DNA of 64,000 bases from Arsenophonus sp052174495 (GTDB taxonomy: Bacteria; Pseudomonadota; Gammaproteobacteria; Enterobacterales; Enterobacteriaceae). This document shows, one piece after another, positions 1 to 11,750 of the stretch; the stretch's first letter is position 1; every line of letters starts with the position of its first letter. The stretch spans positions 1-64,000 of the forward strand of contig JBQMRR010000044.1 of the NCBI GenBank assembly GCA_052174495.1. Direction: 5' to 3'. The position numbers and the translations under genes were made by a program. The notes below the pieces were generated by a model that made no database searches, had not been told where the DNA came from, and saw only the letters and a list, made by a program, of their open reading frames with translations.

Positions 1-1565
1 GACCTTGTTAATTATTGTTCACATAAACTTGAGTAATCTTTCCATCTAGCTGGTTCGAATTTTTCATAACGAAATGAGTCTAACTGGATATAAATACGAG
101 ACCAGTATTGTGATGCCCAATATTCACTAAACAGGATTTTAAGCGTCTTTTTCTATCGCTAAAATCGGTAAATCACTTTTCCTTTAACTATTTCGATATA
201 GTCCCGTTGAATGCCAATTTTCATGATGTGCAACTGTCATTAAAAAAAGATAAAGCTAAAACGTGCTAATTTATGAAATTGTTTCATCTAATAACAATCG
301 CTTTTTAAGCGGTGTTGAAGTTTTAGGTATTTTGAGATTTATGATCTGTTTATGTTTGGTAGCTGTTTTTTTGACTGCTATTTTTCTACTTTCGAAAATA
401 TACATTTTTCTATTTTTAGCACAATATTCGTTTAAACCTTTTTACGGTAAATAGGATTATTTGACTACTTTCTTGTAAAGCGTATTTTTAGGATAATTTA
501 AGCTTAACTTTTTTGTTCTGTCATTTTCAATCTTTAAACACAGGGGTTGCTTACTTTAGTATTAGTGATAAAACTTAACTGTTTGACTATTTCTTTTCAG
601 CATCTTTCTCAAGAAGATGGTACACTATTTTTATAGAAGCTTGTTTTTTAATTTTTTCCCATTCTTGTATGTTTTCTTTTCGTACACTTTAAAGAATATC
701 AAAGTACTCCCTAATATTTTATTGTTTTTATTTTGATGATGAGGTGTATTGATTTTCTGTATTGCCTCCTGAATAAGATAATTAAATATGGTGATAACCT
801 AATTATCAGTATAATCATTATATGCTAATAGTTTAACAATGCTGTCTAGTAATTTGCTCATATGTTCGGTTTACAAATGCATTTCTGTATTAACTCTAAT
901 AAACCATTCGGTTTCACTGGATAATTTTATCGTCCTTAAGTGTTATCATATTAATAAGTTTAAACGGTTTTATATAAATATTCAGCTTACCACTTTTATT
1001 AAATAATCAAGCTAATACGCTTTGTAAAAGTGAGAACTTTATTCTCTGCAATAAAATAGGATAGGGAAAGCAGCAACAATTTCTTTGCTCTCCTTTCTAA
1101 ATCTTTCTGCATTGCTGAAATGCTATAACGTATAAAGTTTTCATGCTATAAGCTTATCATAGATTAACTAATCTCTATAAAAAGGTTAGATATACTCCTG
1201 CCATTGTTCGGTATTCACTAAATAGAAAATATCACTCTAAAAATTTTCATCTTGTTATCGATAAATGAATTGAATCGCATATTCAAGCTATCAAAGTTAG
1301 ACACTGACTTAATTTCATTATAAACCAAATATCAAAAAAAATTTTTAGCCGTTTCTTTTTAATAAAACTGCTTGAATACCACATTATGATGTGGTATTGA
1401 GATGAATTTTAGTCATCTGAATTTAGCTCAGAGATATTTTTCTTTTAATGACTAAAGCTAAATCGATATTTTTTAGATTATTCTAGTATCCATACCTATC
1501 TCTTTAGCTCTTTTTAGCCTAAAAACCATAGATGATTTCATAATTTGAAAATTGCAAGTATTTCC
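1..1565. other. Gene-free eroded stretch
   Basis: I found no gene in this AT-rich stretch. The minus strand of the first 290 bases can be read as short protein-like pieces (for example YWASQYWSRIYIQLDSF) broken by stops, which suggests an eroded gene, but I could not name it. The 63-codon open frame at 263-454 is hydrophobic and A/T-driven, without a convincing start signal, and I do not call it. Confidence 0.4.
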
Positions 1566-1567
1566 TG

Positions 1568-2200
1568 TGTTGTTTGCTAAAAATCTTTTATATTGTATAA
1601 AGAATTTTCGCTAAAACGATTGCCATGAAAAATAAACAGTCATATAGATCAAAAAATATTTTTTACTACATGCTAACATAAAACTATATCTTATTAGTTT
1701 TACTCAGCAACAATCTATCAGATAATATCGATTCATGTATTGAATGAACTAATTCTACTTTATTCTACCTTTATTATCACAATAAACATATTTCCTCCTG
1801 TGGAAATTTATTAGGTTCAGCGATATCATTGAAAAATCTCCGATTGCAGGAAAAGATTTAATCTTTCACTGAAATATCCTCTGATAAAACTACATTATAA
1901 GGATAAATATTTTAGTTATCTGAGATGTATGTTGAATAAGCTTAACTCTACTAGGGAAGAGAAACCCGACGAAACAAGTATGTATTCATTAAATGGTATT
2001 AAATAACATCACTATTTCCTTGTTTTATCGGTGAAGTTAACATAAATAGCTAAGTGCTTATTCTTAAAATCGACGAAATATCTTCCATAAATTCTTTAAA
2101 GTAAAACGTTATATATGCAACATAGAGAGGCTAGAATAGGCAGGATAGGAGCAGATAAAAGAAACGAACTAATCAAAAACACTATGATGGAATCTTCCGC
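1568..2200 (+). mobile_element. IS1595-family relic, N-terminal part
   Basis: This is a decayed 5' part of an IS1595-type transposase. It aligns base by base with the better copies at 7745 and 19155, including the segment after the left inverted repeat and the region that in those copies encodes the helix motif LKTAFRWRY. Stops occur in all frames. It runs directly into a family A repeat at about 2190, as the 7745 copy does, so the two probably share one nested insertion event. Confidence 0.55.
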
Positions 2201-4110
2201 ACAGCTATGCTGCTTCTAGAATGTTTATAATCTTAGTATTGTCTTATACTCTGTGATATATGAATTTTTTTTAGAAATTCAGCCAGATAATCAGTGTAAA
2301 TTTCCTAGAAAGCGTAAACTAGGTAAATCCAGAAGACAATATACTATCACGTGTTACATCAGCTATTTAGCTAAAGCGCTTTATAATTTCTTTCCAGAAA
2401 TTAATGATAATAGACCGATTAAATTTTTATGAGACCTCAAGGGAAGAATATAAAGTAATATCTCTAAATTCCTCTTGATTTCCAATTTTTTGGATACGCA
2501 AGCATTGTTACTCTTAGGTACGATTATCTGAGTTTTATAATTCAATGCCAAGCTCATGACACTGGATATAGCTTCATTAAGAGATAATAATAAAAGTGTG
2601 CTTGGCGATGAATTCATTACCTACAGAAGTTAGACATAATCTCCATCTTCTTTGCTATCTAAGACAAATGCAAAGATAAGTAGGCCGATAAACCTCACGA
2701 ATACAGACAGGATAATAATTTTATTTTTTAGCAAGATACCAGAAGATAATTTATCCAGACATATATCTCCAATTAAACTGCTTTTTACTGTTGATGATAT
2801 CTGAAATAAATTCTAAAAGATACGATAAAAGTATCAACTTCTGTATCATTTATCTGTAGAGTAAACGATTGTCCTGCAGTACTTGCGCTATTCCTATCCT
2901 TCTCTTGAAGTTACTACAACCTTTTTCTGCAAAGTTGTAAGTTAAAAGTCTAGAGTTCATATCGCTTCAAAAATACCGAGCACTATTAATGCAATAGGTT
3001 CATATTTTATTTAACTATAACTGATAACACATTATCTTTCATACTATGCCCAAATCTTATTTTATCTTTTTTAACAGTAATTAGCCCCAACTCAACGCTC
3101 TGCTGTTTTTATCCGCCACTTATACTTATCCTTAGTGGCACGCAAATAGGATATTGAATTGGTATTTTCTGTGCCTTTTACATTTAAGTTCGCAACTCAA
3201 TCAACATTTGTATGTTAATATTTTCGTTATTCCTGATAGTTTATATATTAAGCCATTATACAGCAATGCTCTGCTCTTTTAAAAAAAACGGCTAAAGAAA
3301 TCTAGAGAGGTACTGTTATCCAGCTCATTCCGTTAGAACTATGACCTGATAAATCCCAGTATTTTTAGTCTTGGGAATATATCCGTCAAATGAGTTTAAT
3401 GATATCGTTACTTGAAGTTACAGTAGTGCGAATATTACTAGAAAAGGTGAACTTCACTAAAAAGATGAAATGGGAGTGGCATAGCGTGAAACATCTCTAG
3501 CACCACCTTAAATAACTACTAGTATTCGTATAAAAACTGCAGCCTTAATGAAGGGGGTGCTTATATCGTAATTATTACGATCACAAGTCTACCAGTACTG
3601 GCAGCAGACTCTAAAACAGGAAAAAATGATCCGGTCTCGCTAGATTATATCTATATTCTATATTCCGGCTAGATATTTTAAAATGGTGCGTTACATAGTT
3701 TTGTAAAAATATAAATGAGATACATTCTTACTGAAGATGTATAAGTGGCACTGGAGAAACATTAGCAAAAAACCAGAAATATTCAGTTCACTCTACTGAT
3801 AAAAAAATTTTTGTGCACAGATCTGCATAAATAAATTCTGTCTGACAACAAGCTACTTTTCCTACGCTAAGCTTAGTAAGAAGACAGTGGAATTGTTGTC
3901 AGAAAAAATGTATAAAATGAAAAAACGAAAGTTATTAATTTTTAACTTAGCATTAATGTCTCTAAAATTAATGCATTAGGTCAAAGAATACACACTCCAA
4001 TTAAATTTTAACTTATAATAAATCCAGTAAAATCAATTATTATCTCTTTTTAGCAAAAAGAGTGCCTCTTGCTCTGCTCTTGAAGAGGGATTTAATTTTC
4101 TAAACATTAA
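2190..4110 (+). repeat. Unassigned repeat family A, copy 1
   Basis: This is one of four near-full copies (also at 8385, 33990 and 43700) of a 1.8-1.9 kb element, plus a fragment at 20195. Copies 1 and 2 are the closest pair; a 47-base run near 3665 is the same in both. Near the right end is an 11-bp inverted repeat (3841-3851 with 3893-3903) enclosing the palindrome CTAAGCTTAG. The minus strand has the longest open stretch (2381-2617), but no frame gave a transposase motif I recognise. Repetition and length suggest a transposable element; the family is unknown. Confidence 0.6.
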
Positions 4111-4119
4111 AGATCTAAG

Positions 4120-4570
4120 TCGATCTTTAATATTTTTACGTGATATTTAACCTAGGATGTTCCATAATTATCCATCAGATATTTGCAGACAATATCAAAG
4201 AATTTACAGAATGCCTTTTTGTCTGTGAAAATGTTTAGCTACCGAAAAATATAAATTTGATTCTTTGTGTGCAGAGCTTAGTATAAAATATCAAGGTATC
4301 TTACCGAAATATCCTAAACGAATGGTATAATCAATCTACTTAATAAGCGTATAAAAGGTATGGACTACAAATCTATTATTTTAATTCTAGTCAATAGCTT
4401 AAAATCACTTTGTATCGATATATTTAAATGTACAATCAGAAATTACCCCAATCACTATTGATTAGTAATGCTCTATTGCAGTCTATGAAAGGGATTTAAA
4501 AGTTACACCTAAGTTATTCAAAAAAGCATATTATCTTCCAGGAGTGACAAAAAGAAAGAATAAACTTTAA
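4120..4570 (+). mobile_element. IS481-family relic, 3' fragment
   Basis: Broken frames match the C-terminal half of IS481-type integrase-fold transposases: a DNIKEFTE block (family DNGKEFTDR), then sequence matching NGMVERFNGRI and RYVWLYNQQLPQSAL, ending in a YYLPG block. Several frameshifts and stops separate these blocks. The 5' half is missing; family A copy 1 lies directly upstream, as it does in the 45650 fragment, so A may have inserted into or beside an IS481 copy. Confidence 0.6.
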
Positions 4571-4832
4571 GTTATACTTGAAGATAATTTAATTCTCATT
4601 ATTAACTGCATTAATAATAGAATAGATGATAAAAATTTTCCATTTATGCCACTAAAAATAATACCTAAATAGATTATAATCATGGAAATGGTTCAAGCTT
4701 TTACTATATAAAAAATTTTTATTATTAAATCTCTGTTCTGATTATCACTGGTAACAAATACTATTGAGTAGTATTCTTGCTGACCGTAGAATCTAGAAAA
4801 TTATTCAATTTTAATAGGGAAATTACTGCTGA
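4570..4832. other. Short gene-free spacer
   Basis: I see no gene, RNA or clear terminator in this AT-rich spacer between the IS481 fragment and the 3' end of uvrA. Confidence 0.4.
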
Positions 4833-7667
4833 TTAGTAACCACGTTTTAGGATCGGTTTTAAAAATTGAGCGGTATGTGATTGCTTACATTTAATTATTT
4901 GCTCGGGTGTACCGGAAAATAAGATCTCACCACCACCACTCCCTCCTTCTGGACCCATATCAATAATCCAATCGGCGGTCTTAATTACATCTAAATTATG
5001 TTCAATGATCACAATAGTATTTCCCTGATCACGAAGTTGATGTAATACATACAATAGTTGTTGAATATCAGAAAAATGTAAACCAGTAGTCGGTTCATCC
5101 AAAATATAGAGTGTTTGACCGGTACTACGTTTGGAAAGTTCACGAGATAACTTAACCCGTTGCGCTTCACCACCCGATAAGGTTGTTGCGGACTGGCCTA
5201 AACGAACATAAGAAAGTCCAACGTCGATCAATGTTTGCAATTTACGTACTATCGCCGGGATAGCAGTAAAATATTTACATGCTTCTTCAATGGTCATTTC
5301 TAGTACTTCGTGAATATTTTTATCTTTATATATGATTTCTAACGTTTCACGATTATAGCGTTTCCCCTTACAGTGATCACAGAGAACATAGACATCTGGT
5401 AGAAAATGCATTTCAACTTTAATTACACCATCACCCTGGCAGGCTTCGCAGCGACCACCTTTAACGTTAAAGCTAAACCTTCCTGGTGTATAACCCCGCG
5501 TACGAGACTCGGGTACGCCGGCAAATAATTCTCGTAGTGGAGTAAATATGCCAGTATAGGTAGCTGGATTAGAGCGTGGAGTTCTGCCGATCGGGCTTTG
5601 ATTAATATCAATTACTTTATCGAAATATTGTAAGCCTTCGATATCCGTGTAAGGTGCGGGAGGGGAATTAGTAGCTTTATATAATTGCTGTTGAGCTATT
5701 GGAAATAATGTATCATTAATTAGAGTTGATTTACCTGATCCTGAAACGCCGGTAATGCAGGTAAATAAGCCAACAGGCAGCTCCAGTGTAATATTTTTTA
5801 GGTTATTACCTTGTGCACCAATCAGTTTTAGGATTTTTTCTGTATTGATGGCTACTCGTTTGAGTGGGATCGTAATTTTACGTTCACCACTAAGGTATTT
5901 ACCAGTTAATGAATCTGGATTACTAATAATATTGTTTAGGTTGCCTTGAGCAACGATATGTCCTCCATGTATACCTGCGCCTGGACCGATATCAATAATA
6001 TGATCGGCGGCACGAATAGCATCTTCATCATGTTCAACCACTATGACAGTATTTCCTAAATTACGTAAATGTAGCAAAGTCTGTAACAGACGATCATTAT
6101 CTCGTTGGTGTAAACCAACTGACGGCTCGTCTAATATATACATGACACCAACTAAACCAGCACCGATTTGGCTTGCCATCCGAATGCGTTGCACTTCGCC
6201 ACCTGATAAAGTTTCAGCTGAGCGGGAGAGAGTCAAGTAATCTAATCCAACATTAATTAAGAATTTTAATCGATCATTAATCTCTTTCAGAATTTTTTCC
6301 GTAATTTGCGCTCGTTGCCCGCTGAGGTTCAATGTTTGAAAAAATTTCATCGCATGCCCGATACTGAAATCAGAAATTTCAGGTAGGGTAGTATTCTCAA
6401 TAAACACGTAATGGGCTTCTTGTCGTAAGCGGGTACCATGACAAGCAATACATGGGCGATTATTAATATATTTTGCTAACTCCTCACGAACTCCTATTGA
6501 TTTAGTTTCTTTATAACGACGTGCCATATTATGGAGCACCCCCTCAAAAGGGTGACACTTTACAGTAATATCTCCACGATCATTTTGATATTTAAATTCA
6601 ATTGCTTCTTTGCCGGAACCATATAATATAACTTGCTTGATCGCTGGCTTTAACGAACTAAATATAGCTTCAACGTCAAATTTATAGTGTTTAGCTAACG
6701 ACTGCAACATCTGAAAGTAATAAAAATTACGTTGATCCCAACCGCGTATTGCTCCGTAAGCTAAAGAAATTTCCTTATTTTGGATAACATATTCTGGGTC
6801 AAAAAATTGTTGTACCCCGAGTCCATCACAGGAACTACAGGCACCTGCTGGATTATTAAAAGAAAATAGTCGTGGTTCTAATTCGCTCATGCTATAACCG
6901 CAGACAGGGCAGGCAAAATTAGCAGAAAAAATTAATTCAGTAGACTTGTTGTCATCCATATCAGCGATAATCGCAGTACCGCCTGATAACTCAAGCGTGA
7001 TTTCAAACGATTCCGCCAGCCGTTGCGACAGATCAGGGCGAATTTTAAAACGATCAACCACCACTTCAATAGTATGCTTTTTATGTAGCTCTAATTTAGG
7101 TGGATCAGATAGATTGCATACTTCACCATCGATTCGAGCGCGAATATAACCCTGAGCTGTCATATTATCTAATAGCTTAATATATTCACCTTTACGCTCT
7201 TTAACTATCGGTGCCAGTAACATTAGTCGCTTACCTTTCGGTAATACGAGAACATTATCAACCATCTGGCTAATTGTTTGTGCTACTAATGGAATATTAT
7301 GATCAGGACAGTGAGGTTCACCAACCCGGGAAAATAGTAAACGTAAACAATCATGGATTTCGGTAATAGTACCTACTGTTGAGCGTGGGTTGTGTGAACT
7401 GAATTTCTGCTCAATCGAAATTGCTGGTGATAGTCCTTCAATATGATCAACATCTGGTTTTTCCATTAAGGATAAAAACTGTCTGGCATAGGCAGAGAGT
7501 GACTCAACATAACGGCGCTGACCTTCTGCATATAGAGTATCAAATGCCAGAGAAGATTTTCCTGAACCAGATAACCCAGTAATAACAATTAATTTATCAC
7601 GAGGAATAATTAAATTAATATTTTTTAAATTGTGGGTGCGTGCACCTCTGATTTCAATGGTATCCAT
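4833..7667 (-). CDS. uvrA: UvrABC excinuclease subunit A
   Basis: UvrA is the DNA-damage sensor of nucleotide excision repair; as a dimeric ABC-type ATPase it scans DNA and loads UvrB. The frame is intact at 944 aa (E. coli 940). Visible are Walker A GLSGSGKSSL near residue 31, the CPVC and CSSC zinc motifs, signature LSGGEVQRIR, Walker B LDEPSVGLH, a second Walker A GVSGSGKSTL, CEAC and CDHC of the second zinc module, LSGGEAQRVKLS and LDEPTTGLH. The first signature has Val where E. coli has Ala. I place the start at 7667 (MDTIEIRG): it matches the family N-terminus and has AGGA 8 bases upstream, whereas the open frame extends to 7724. ssb is divergent, as in other enterics, but the intergenic region now holds a nested transposon. 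Confidence 0.97.
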   Translation of the reverse strand: MDTIEIRGARTHNLKNINLIIPRDKLIVITGLSGSGKSSLAFDTLYAEGQRRYVESLSAYARQFLSLMEKPDVDHIEGLSPAISIEQKFSSHNPRSTVGTITEIHDCLRLLFSRVGEPHCPDHNIPLVAQTISQMVDNVLVLPKGKRLMLLAPIVKERKGEYIKLLDNMTAQGYIRARIDGEVCNLSDPPKLELHKKHTIEVVVDRFKIRPDLSQRLAESFEITLELSGGTAIIADMDDNKSTELIFSANFACPVCGYSMSELEPRLFSFNNPAGACSSCDGLGVQQFFDPEYVIQNKEISLAYGAIRGWDQRNFYYFQMLQSLAKHYKFDVEAIFSSLKPAIKQVILYGSGKEAIEFKYQNDRGDITVKCHPFEGVLHNMARRYKETKSIGVREELAKYINNRPCIACHGTRLRQEAHYVFIENTTLPEISDFSIGHAMKFFQTLNLSGQRAQITEKILKEINDRLKFLINVGLDYLTLSRSAETLSGGEVQRIRMASQIGAGLVGVMYILDEPSVGLHQRDNDRLLQTLLHLRNLGNTVIVVEHDEDAIRAADHIIDIGPGAGIHGGHIVAQGNLNNIISNPDSLTGKYLSGERKITIPLKRVAINTEKILKLIGAQGNNLKNITLELPVGLFTCITGVSGSGKSTLINDTLFPIAQQQLYKATNSPPAPYTDIEGLQYFDKVIDINQSPIGRTPRSNPATYTGIFTPLRELFAGVPESRTRGYTPGRFSFNVKGGRCEACQGDGVIKVEMHFLPDVYVLCDHCKGKRYNRETLEIIYKDKNIHEVLEMTIEEACKYFTAIPAIVRKLQTLIDVGLSYVRLGQSATTLSGGEAQRVKLSRELSKRSTGQTLYILDEPTTGLHFSDIQQLLYVLHQLRDQGNTIVIIEHNLDVIKTADWIIDMGPEGGSGGGEILFSGTPEQIIKCKQSHTAQFLKPILKRGY

Positions 7668-7744
7668 ATACCACATCCTAGATAAGAACATATTAATATA
7701 ATAAATAAAACGTTTTATTATCACATAATTTTTATTAAATGAAC

Positions 7745-10565
7745 ATGGATATGTTAGAAAAGGTTATTGGTAGAAATCACGCATACTATGCGAAGGATTT
7801 TTGCTATAGAGGTTGCCATAAAAAATAAAACAGTTATGCAGATTAAAGCGACTCTTTTTTATTCAATTCTAAGATAAAGCTTCATTATATTAGTTAGCTC
7901 AGTAATAATTTATCGGATGATGTCGCTTCATGCATTGAAACAACTTATTCTACTTATTTGTCCATACTTTCACAGTAAATATGTTATCTAATATGTATTA
8001 TTAGGATTACAGCGATATTGTTGAAAAATCACTAATTATAGAAAAAGATTTAACAATTTTAATAAAAGTTTTCTAGCAAAACTATATTATAAGGATAAAT
8101 ATTTAGTTATCTCAATGTATGTTAAATAGATTGATTTTACTGGGGATTTAGAAAATAAACAGGCATTAATTTGAAAATAGTGTTTAGATGGCGTTACTGT
8201 CTTCTTGGTTCAGTGTAAACAGTAAACATAAATGCATTAAGTGCTATTATTGAAATGAATAAAACATTCCCCTGATCTTTTAATAGGGAAGCATTTATAT
8301 ATCACAATAAGAAAGATAGAAAAGGCAAGGATAAGAAGAGAAAAAATGAACTAGTTACATACTGTGATGGAATCTGCTACACAGAGCTATCCTGTTTCTA
8401 GAATGTTTATAATCTTAGTATTGTTTTATACTCTGCGATATATGAATTTTCAGAAATTTAACCAGGTGCTCGGAATAAATTTCCTAGAAAGCGTAAACTA
8501 GGTAAATCCAGAAGACAGTACAGCAATTCACGTATTTCATCGTCTATTTATCTGAAGCGCTTTATAATCTCTTTCCAGCAATTAATGATAATAGATCAAT
8601 TGAATTTTTATGATACCTCAAAAAGAAGGGGGGTATGAAGCAATATCTCTAAACTCCTCTTGATCTCTAATTTTTTAGACAATGCAAGTATTATTCGTTT
8701 TTAGGTATCATTATCTGAGTTTTATAATTTAATGCCAGACTCATGTGACGCTGAATACAGCTTCATTAAGAAATAATGATAAAAGTATACTTGCTATGAA
8801 TTCATCATCTATGGAAATTAGAGATAATCTTCCTCTTTTTTTGCCATCTGGATAAGCATAAAGATATCTGTGAGCCGATAAACCATGGCGAATACAGGCA
8901 AAAGGATGATGATTTTTATTTTTTAGTAAGATCCTCTAGAGGATAATTTATCCAGATGTACATTCCCACCGCCGTTTTTCTGCAAAGCTATGAATCAAAA
9001 TCTCGCAGTTCATGCAAATTCAAAGATATTGAACAGTGATTCGTATACCAAATTCAAATTTATCAGACTATAATTTGCAATACATTACTTTCACTATGCT
9101 ATTTTCTTTATAATTTTACAAAATTAATCGCTATTAACGTTCTATTTTACGGCTCAATACGCACTGTGTTGCAGTGGGATAGGGTAGCAACGCAAAAAAT
9201 AGAGCATTAAAATTACTATCTTTTTGTATGCCTTGCACAGTTATGATCGATAACTCAATCAATATCTACCTACATGTCTCCGTTACTGATTGCAGTCTGA
9301 ATATTAACATTCTGTAGAGAATGAACTTGTTATTAAAATATCGATTAAAAATTTGTCAAGGCGTTATTATCTGGCTCCTATGTCAGAGTGATGCCGCTAA
9401 TAAAACCTAGTATTTTTAGTCTTGGAAATATATCCGTCAAAAGGAGTTTAATGATAGCGTTACTTGAAGGACAAGTACGGATGTTACTGAAAAATACTAA
9501 TTCTCTAAAAAGATAAAAGAAAGTGGGATTGCATGAAATACCACTCGTGCACTACTTTAAATAACTACTAGTATTCGTATAAAAACTGCGGCATTAATGA
9601 GGGAGTGCTTATACCATAATTATTATTATTACAGGACTAGCAGTACTGGCAGCAGACTCTACTATAAAATAGGAAAAAATGATCCGGTCCGCTACATTAT
9701 ATCTACATTCCGGCTAGATATTTTAAAATGGTGCGTTACATAGTTTTGTAAAAACATAAATGAGATACATTTTTATTAAACATGTATAAGTGGCACTGGA
9801 GAGACATTAGCAAAAAACCAGAAATATTGAGTTCACTCTTCTGATAAAAAAAATTTTGTGCACAGATCTGCATAAATGAATTCTATCTGACAACAAGCTA
9901 CTTTTCCTACGCTAAGCTTAGAAGAAGACAGTGGAATTGTTGTCAGAAAAAATGCATAAAATGAAAACGATGATTATTAAGCTAAAACTAGGATTAGTAT
10001 TTTTAAAATTAGAGAATTAGATGAAAGAATACGCACTCCAATAAAATTTTACTTATAATAAAACCCAATAAATTGATTCTATTTGCTTTTAGCAATAAAG
10101 AATGGCTTTTATAATCCCCACTTAAGGAGCGATTTAATTTCCTTAGCGATAAACAAATAGCAGTTTTAATCGTCAAAAATTAATAGAGTCAATGTGAGCG
10201 ATAAGATTATTAAATAATTTAATGCAAAATATATTAGCTATTTTTTAATCTTATCATCGATAAGAGTCGATCATTGCTCGAAAAGAGGTAAAAGATATAA
10301 AATCTTTGTCATTAAGCGTAAAATTAGTTAATATTGTTTAATAAGATTAAATAATTAGAGAATATTGATAAAGAATTCTATATTCAAAATATGAACAGTT
10401 ATATTAGTTAATAAAAAATAACTAAGTGAATTCCCTATAGTATAAGGTCTTTATTTATCAAATTATCTGCCCTAGAAAAGATTGTTTAAAACAATAACAA
10501 TTGAAATATAGATGTGACTAAAGTTTCGCTGTAAGCAAAGTAGTAATCTTTGCTAAGATAGCAAA
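7745..10565 (+). mobile_element. IS1595-family relic split by family A insert
   Basis: The left end (about 7745, with a GTTAGAAAAGGTTATTGG-like inverted repeat) and the N-terminal part run to about 8380. The C-terminal part resumes at about 10170 and ends near 10565. Both parts align collinearly with the uninterrupted relic at 19155-20175, where they are almost contiguous. The 1.8 kb between them is family A copy 2. The transposase frame is dead but retains traces of a KIVFRWRYCLL helix and, after the insert, of the DDE segment that reads SILCSD in the 19155 copy. Confidence 0.65.
8385..10150 (+). repeat. Unassigned repeat family A, copy 2
   Basis: This copy sits inside an IS1595 relic and is closest to copy 1. 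The 3' 300 bases of the two are strikingly alike, including the 11-bp inverted repeat at 9886-9896 and 9937-9947. It lies in the same orientation on the other side of uvrA, so the two form direct repeats. I could not identify a coding frame. A G6 run occurs at 8628-8633. Confidence 0.6.
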
Positions 10566-10660
10566 GAGTTTACAGTATAGGCGATTATATTCTGGAATAT
10601 AATACCTAAATTTAAAAAAATTAGTAAAATTACAATATAATTTCTAAGGTGTTTCACAAC

Positions 10661-10676
10661 CTGTAATTGCAAACGG
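10661..10676. promoter_or_regulatory. Possible degenerate LexA box
   Basis: CTGT-N8-ACGG lies 75 bases upstream of ssb and differs by one base from the LexA consensus CTGT-N8-ACAG. uvrA and ssb share SOS control in E. coli, which makes the position suggestive, but a 7-of-8 match in AT-rich DNA can arise by chance. Confidence 0.2.
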
Positions 10677-10750
10677 TTTAGTTTACGCATTCAATAATGT
10701 GTTAGCATGTTAAATTAGTAATATTAAAATTAATTCATCAGGAGTATAGA

Positions 10751-11290
10751 ATGGCCAGCAGAGGTGTTAACAAAGTCATACTTATTGGCAACTTAGGACA
10801 AGATCCTGAAATTCGTTATATCCCAAATGGTGGTGCGGTTGCGAATCTTACTCTGGCAACTTCTGAAAGTTGGCGTGATAAGCAAAGTGGCGAAATGCGG
10901 GAAAAAAAGGAATGGCACCGCGTTGTGATTTTTGGCAAGCTAGCAGAAGTGGCAGGTGAATATTTGCGTAAAGGTTCACAAGTTTACATCGAAGGTTTAT
11001 TACAAACTCGTAAATGGCAAGATCAAAATGGTCAAGATCGCTACACTACTGAAGTAGTAGTAAATATTACTGGTAGTATGCAAATGCTAGGAACGCGTGG
11101 CGGTTTACAGGAAGGTATATTACAAAATAATTCAGCTAGTGGTTGGGCACAAACACAACAATCCCAACAATTACAACAAGCTCAGCAATTTAGTGGTAAC
11201 ACGACAGCGCCTATTTCCCATTCTAGTAAAGTTACTGACTCTATATCAGATGAGTCACCAATTGATTTCGATGATGACATTCCGTTTTAA
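10751..11290 (+). CDS. ssb: Single-stranded DNA-binding protein
   Basis: SSB coats single-stranded DNA as a homotetramer and recruits repair and replication proteins through its C-terminal tip. The gene is intact at 179 aa (E. coli 178). The OB-fold domain (residues 1-115) keeps the DNA-stacking aromatics in SESWRDK, EWHRVV, VIFGK and TRKW, followed by a Gln-rich linker (about 118-165) and the acidic tip DFDDDIPF. The start is supported by AGGAG 7 bases upstream. It is divergent from uvrA, the ancestral enterobacterial arrangement. No terminator is obvious directly downstream. Confidence 0.97.
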   Translation: MASRGVNKVILIGNLGQDPEIRYIPNGGAVANLTLATSESWRDKQSGEMREKKEWHRVVIFGKLAEVAGEYLRKGSQVYIEGLLQTRKWQDQNGQDRYTTEVVVNITGSMQMLGTRGGLQEGILQNNSASGWAQTQQSQQLQQAQQFSGNTTAPISHSSKVTDSISDESPIDFDDDIPF

Positions 11291-11470
11291 AATACCATTA
11301 AAGTATTAATAGTAGTTATAAACAGTTATCGATAGCCAATATTTTATGATTATAATGCCGTTTATAACAAGTTTATTTTATCTTAGTAGAGGAAAAAAGT
11401 TTTAATCGTTTTTTATAGGACTTATGTTATAATGTGAAATTTTTATAAAAAGAAAACTTAGGGAGAAAAT

Positions 11471-11750
11471 ATGACGATTAAGTAATTCATGGTTAAGAGC
11501 AGAAATGTAAGCCGAAAGATAAAATACTGACTAAATTGAGAGGGGGTTGATTTGTTTGGGTGATACTGAAAGGTAAAGTAATTTTTCAGTATCGTTATTA
11601 CCGACATTGAAAAGATGACAGCATAGATAGTGGAACGTATCGTCTAATGAACTTAAAAAATTCTTCTAATAGTGTATCTCTCTTTGAGAACTGTAGTATT
11701 ACAGAAACCTTAAATAGTCAAATACATCCGGATGTAACAGTTGATTAATG
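11471..11750 (+). pseudogene. Possible P4-type integrase relic
   Basis: A promoter-like TTATAAT and an AGGGAG ribosome site precede an ATG that meets a stop after four codons. Further frames give CKPKDK, then KVIFQYRYYRH and DSIDSGTYRLMNLKNS. These resemble the N-terminal region of P4-type tyrosine integrases (AKPKDKxYKL, then WRFRYRYxGK and LxLGxYPxxSL). The match is by memory and short, and no catalytic domain was found, so this is a tentative reading. Confidence 0.28.

Noticed and set aside
1..60. tRNA suggested by GGTTCGAATTT
   Set aside because: No acceptor, D or anticodon stem pairs around this T-arm-like string.
2190..4110. Family A as a group II intron
   Set aside because: The length fits and it lies inside an IS, but I found no domain V-like sequence and no reverse transcriptase motif block on either strand.
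5423..7149. Small open frames inside uvrA, hldE and lolCDE
   Set aside because: They are antisense or out-of-frame shadows of strongly conserved genes with no start signals of their own.
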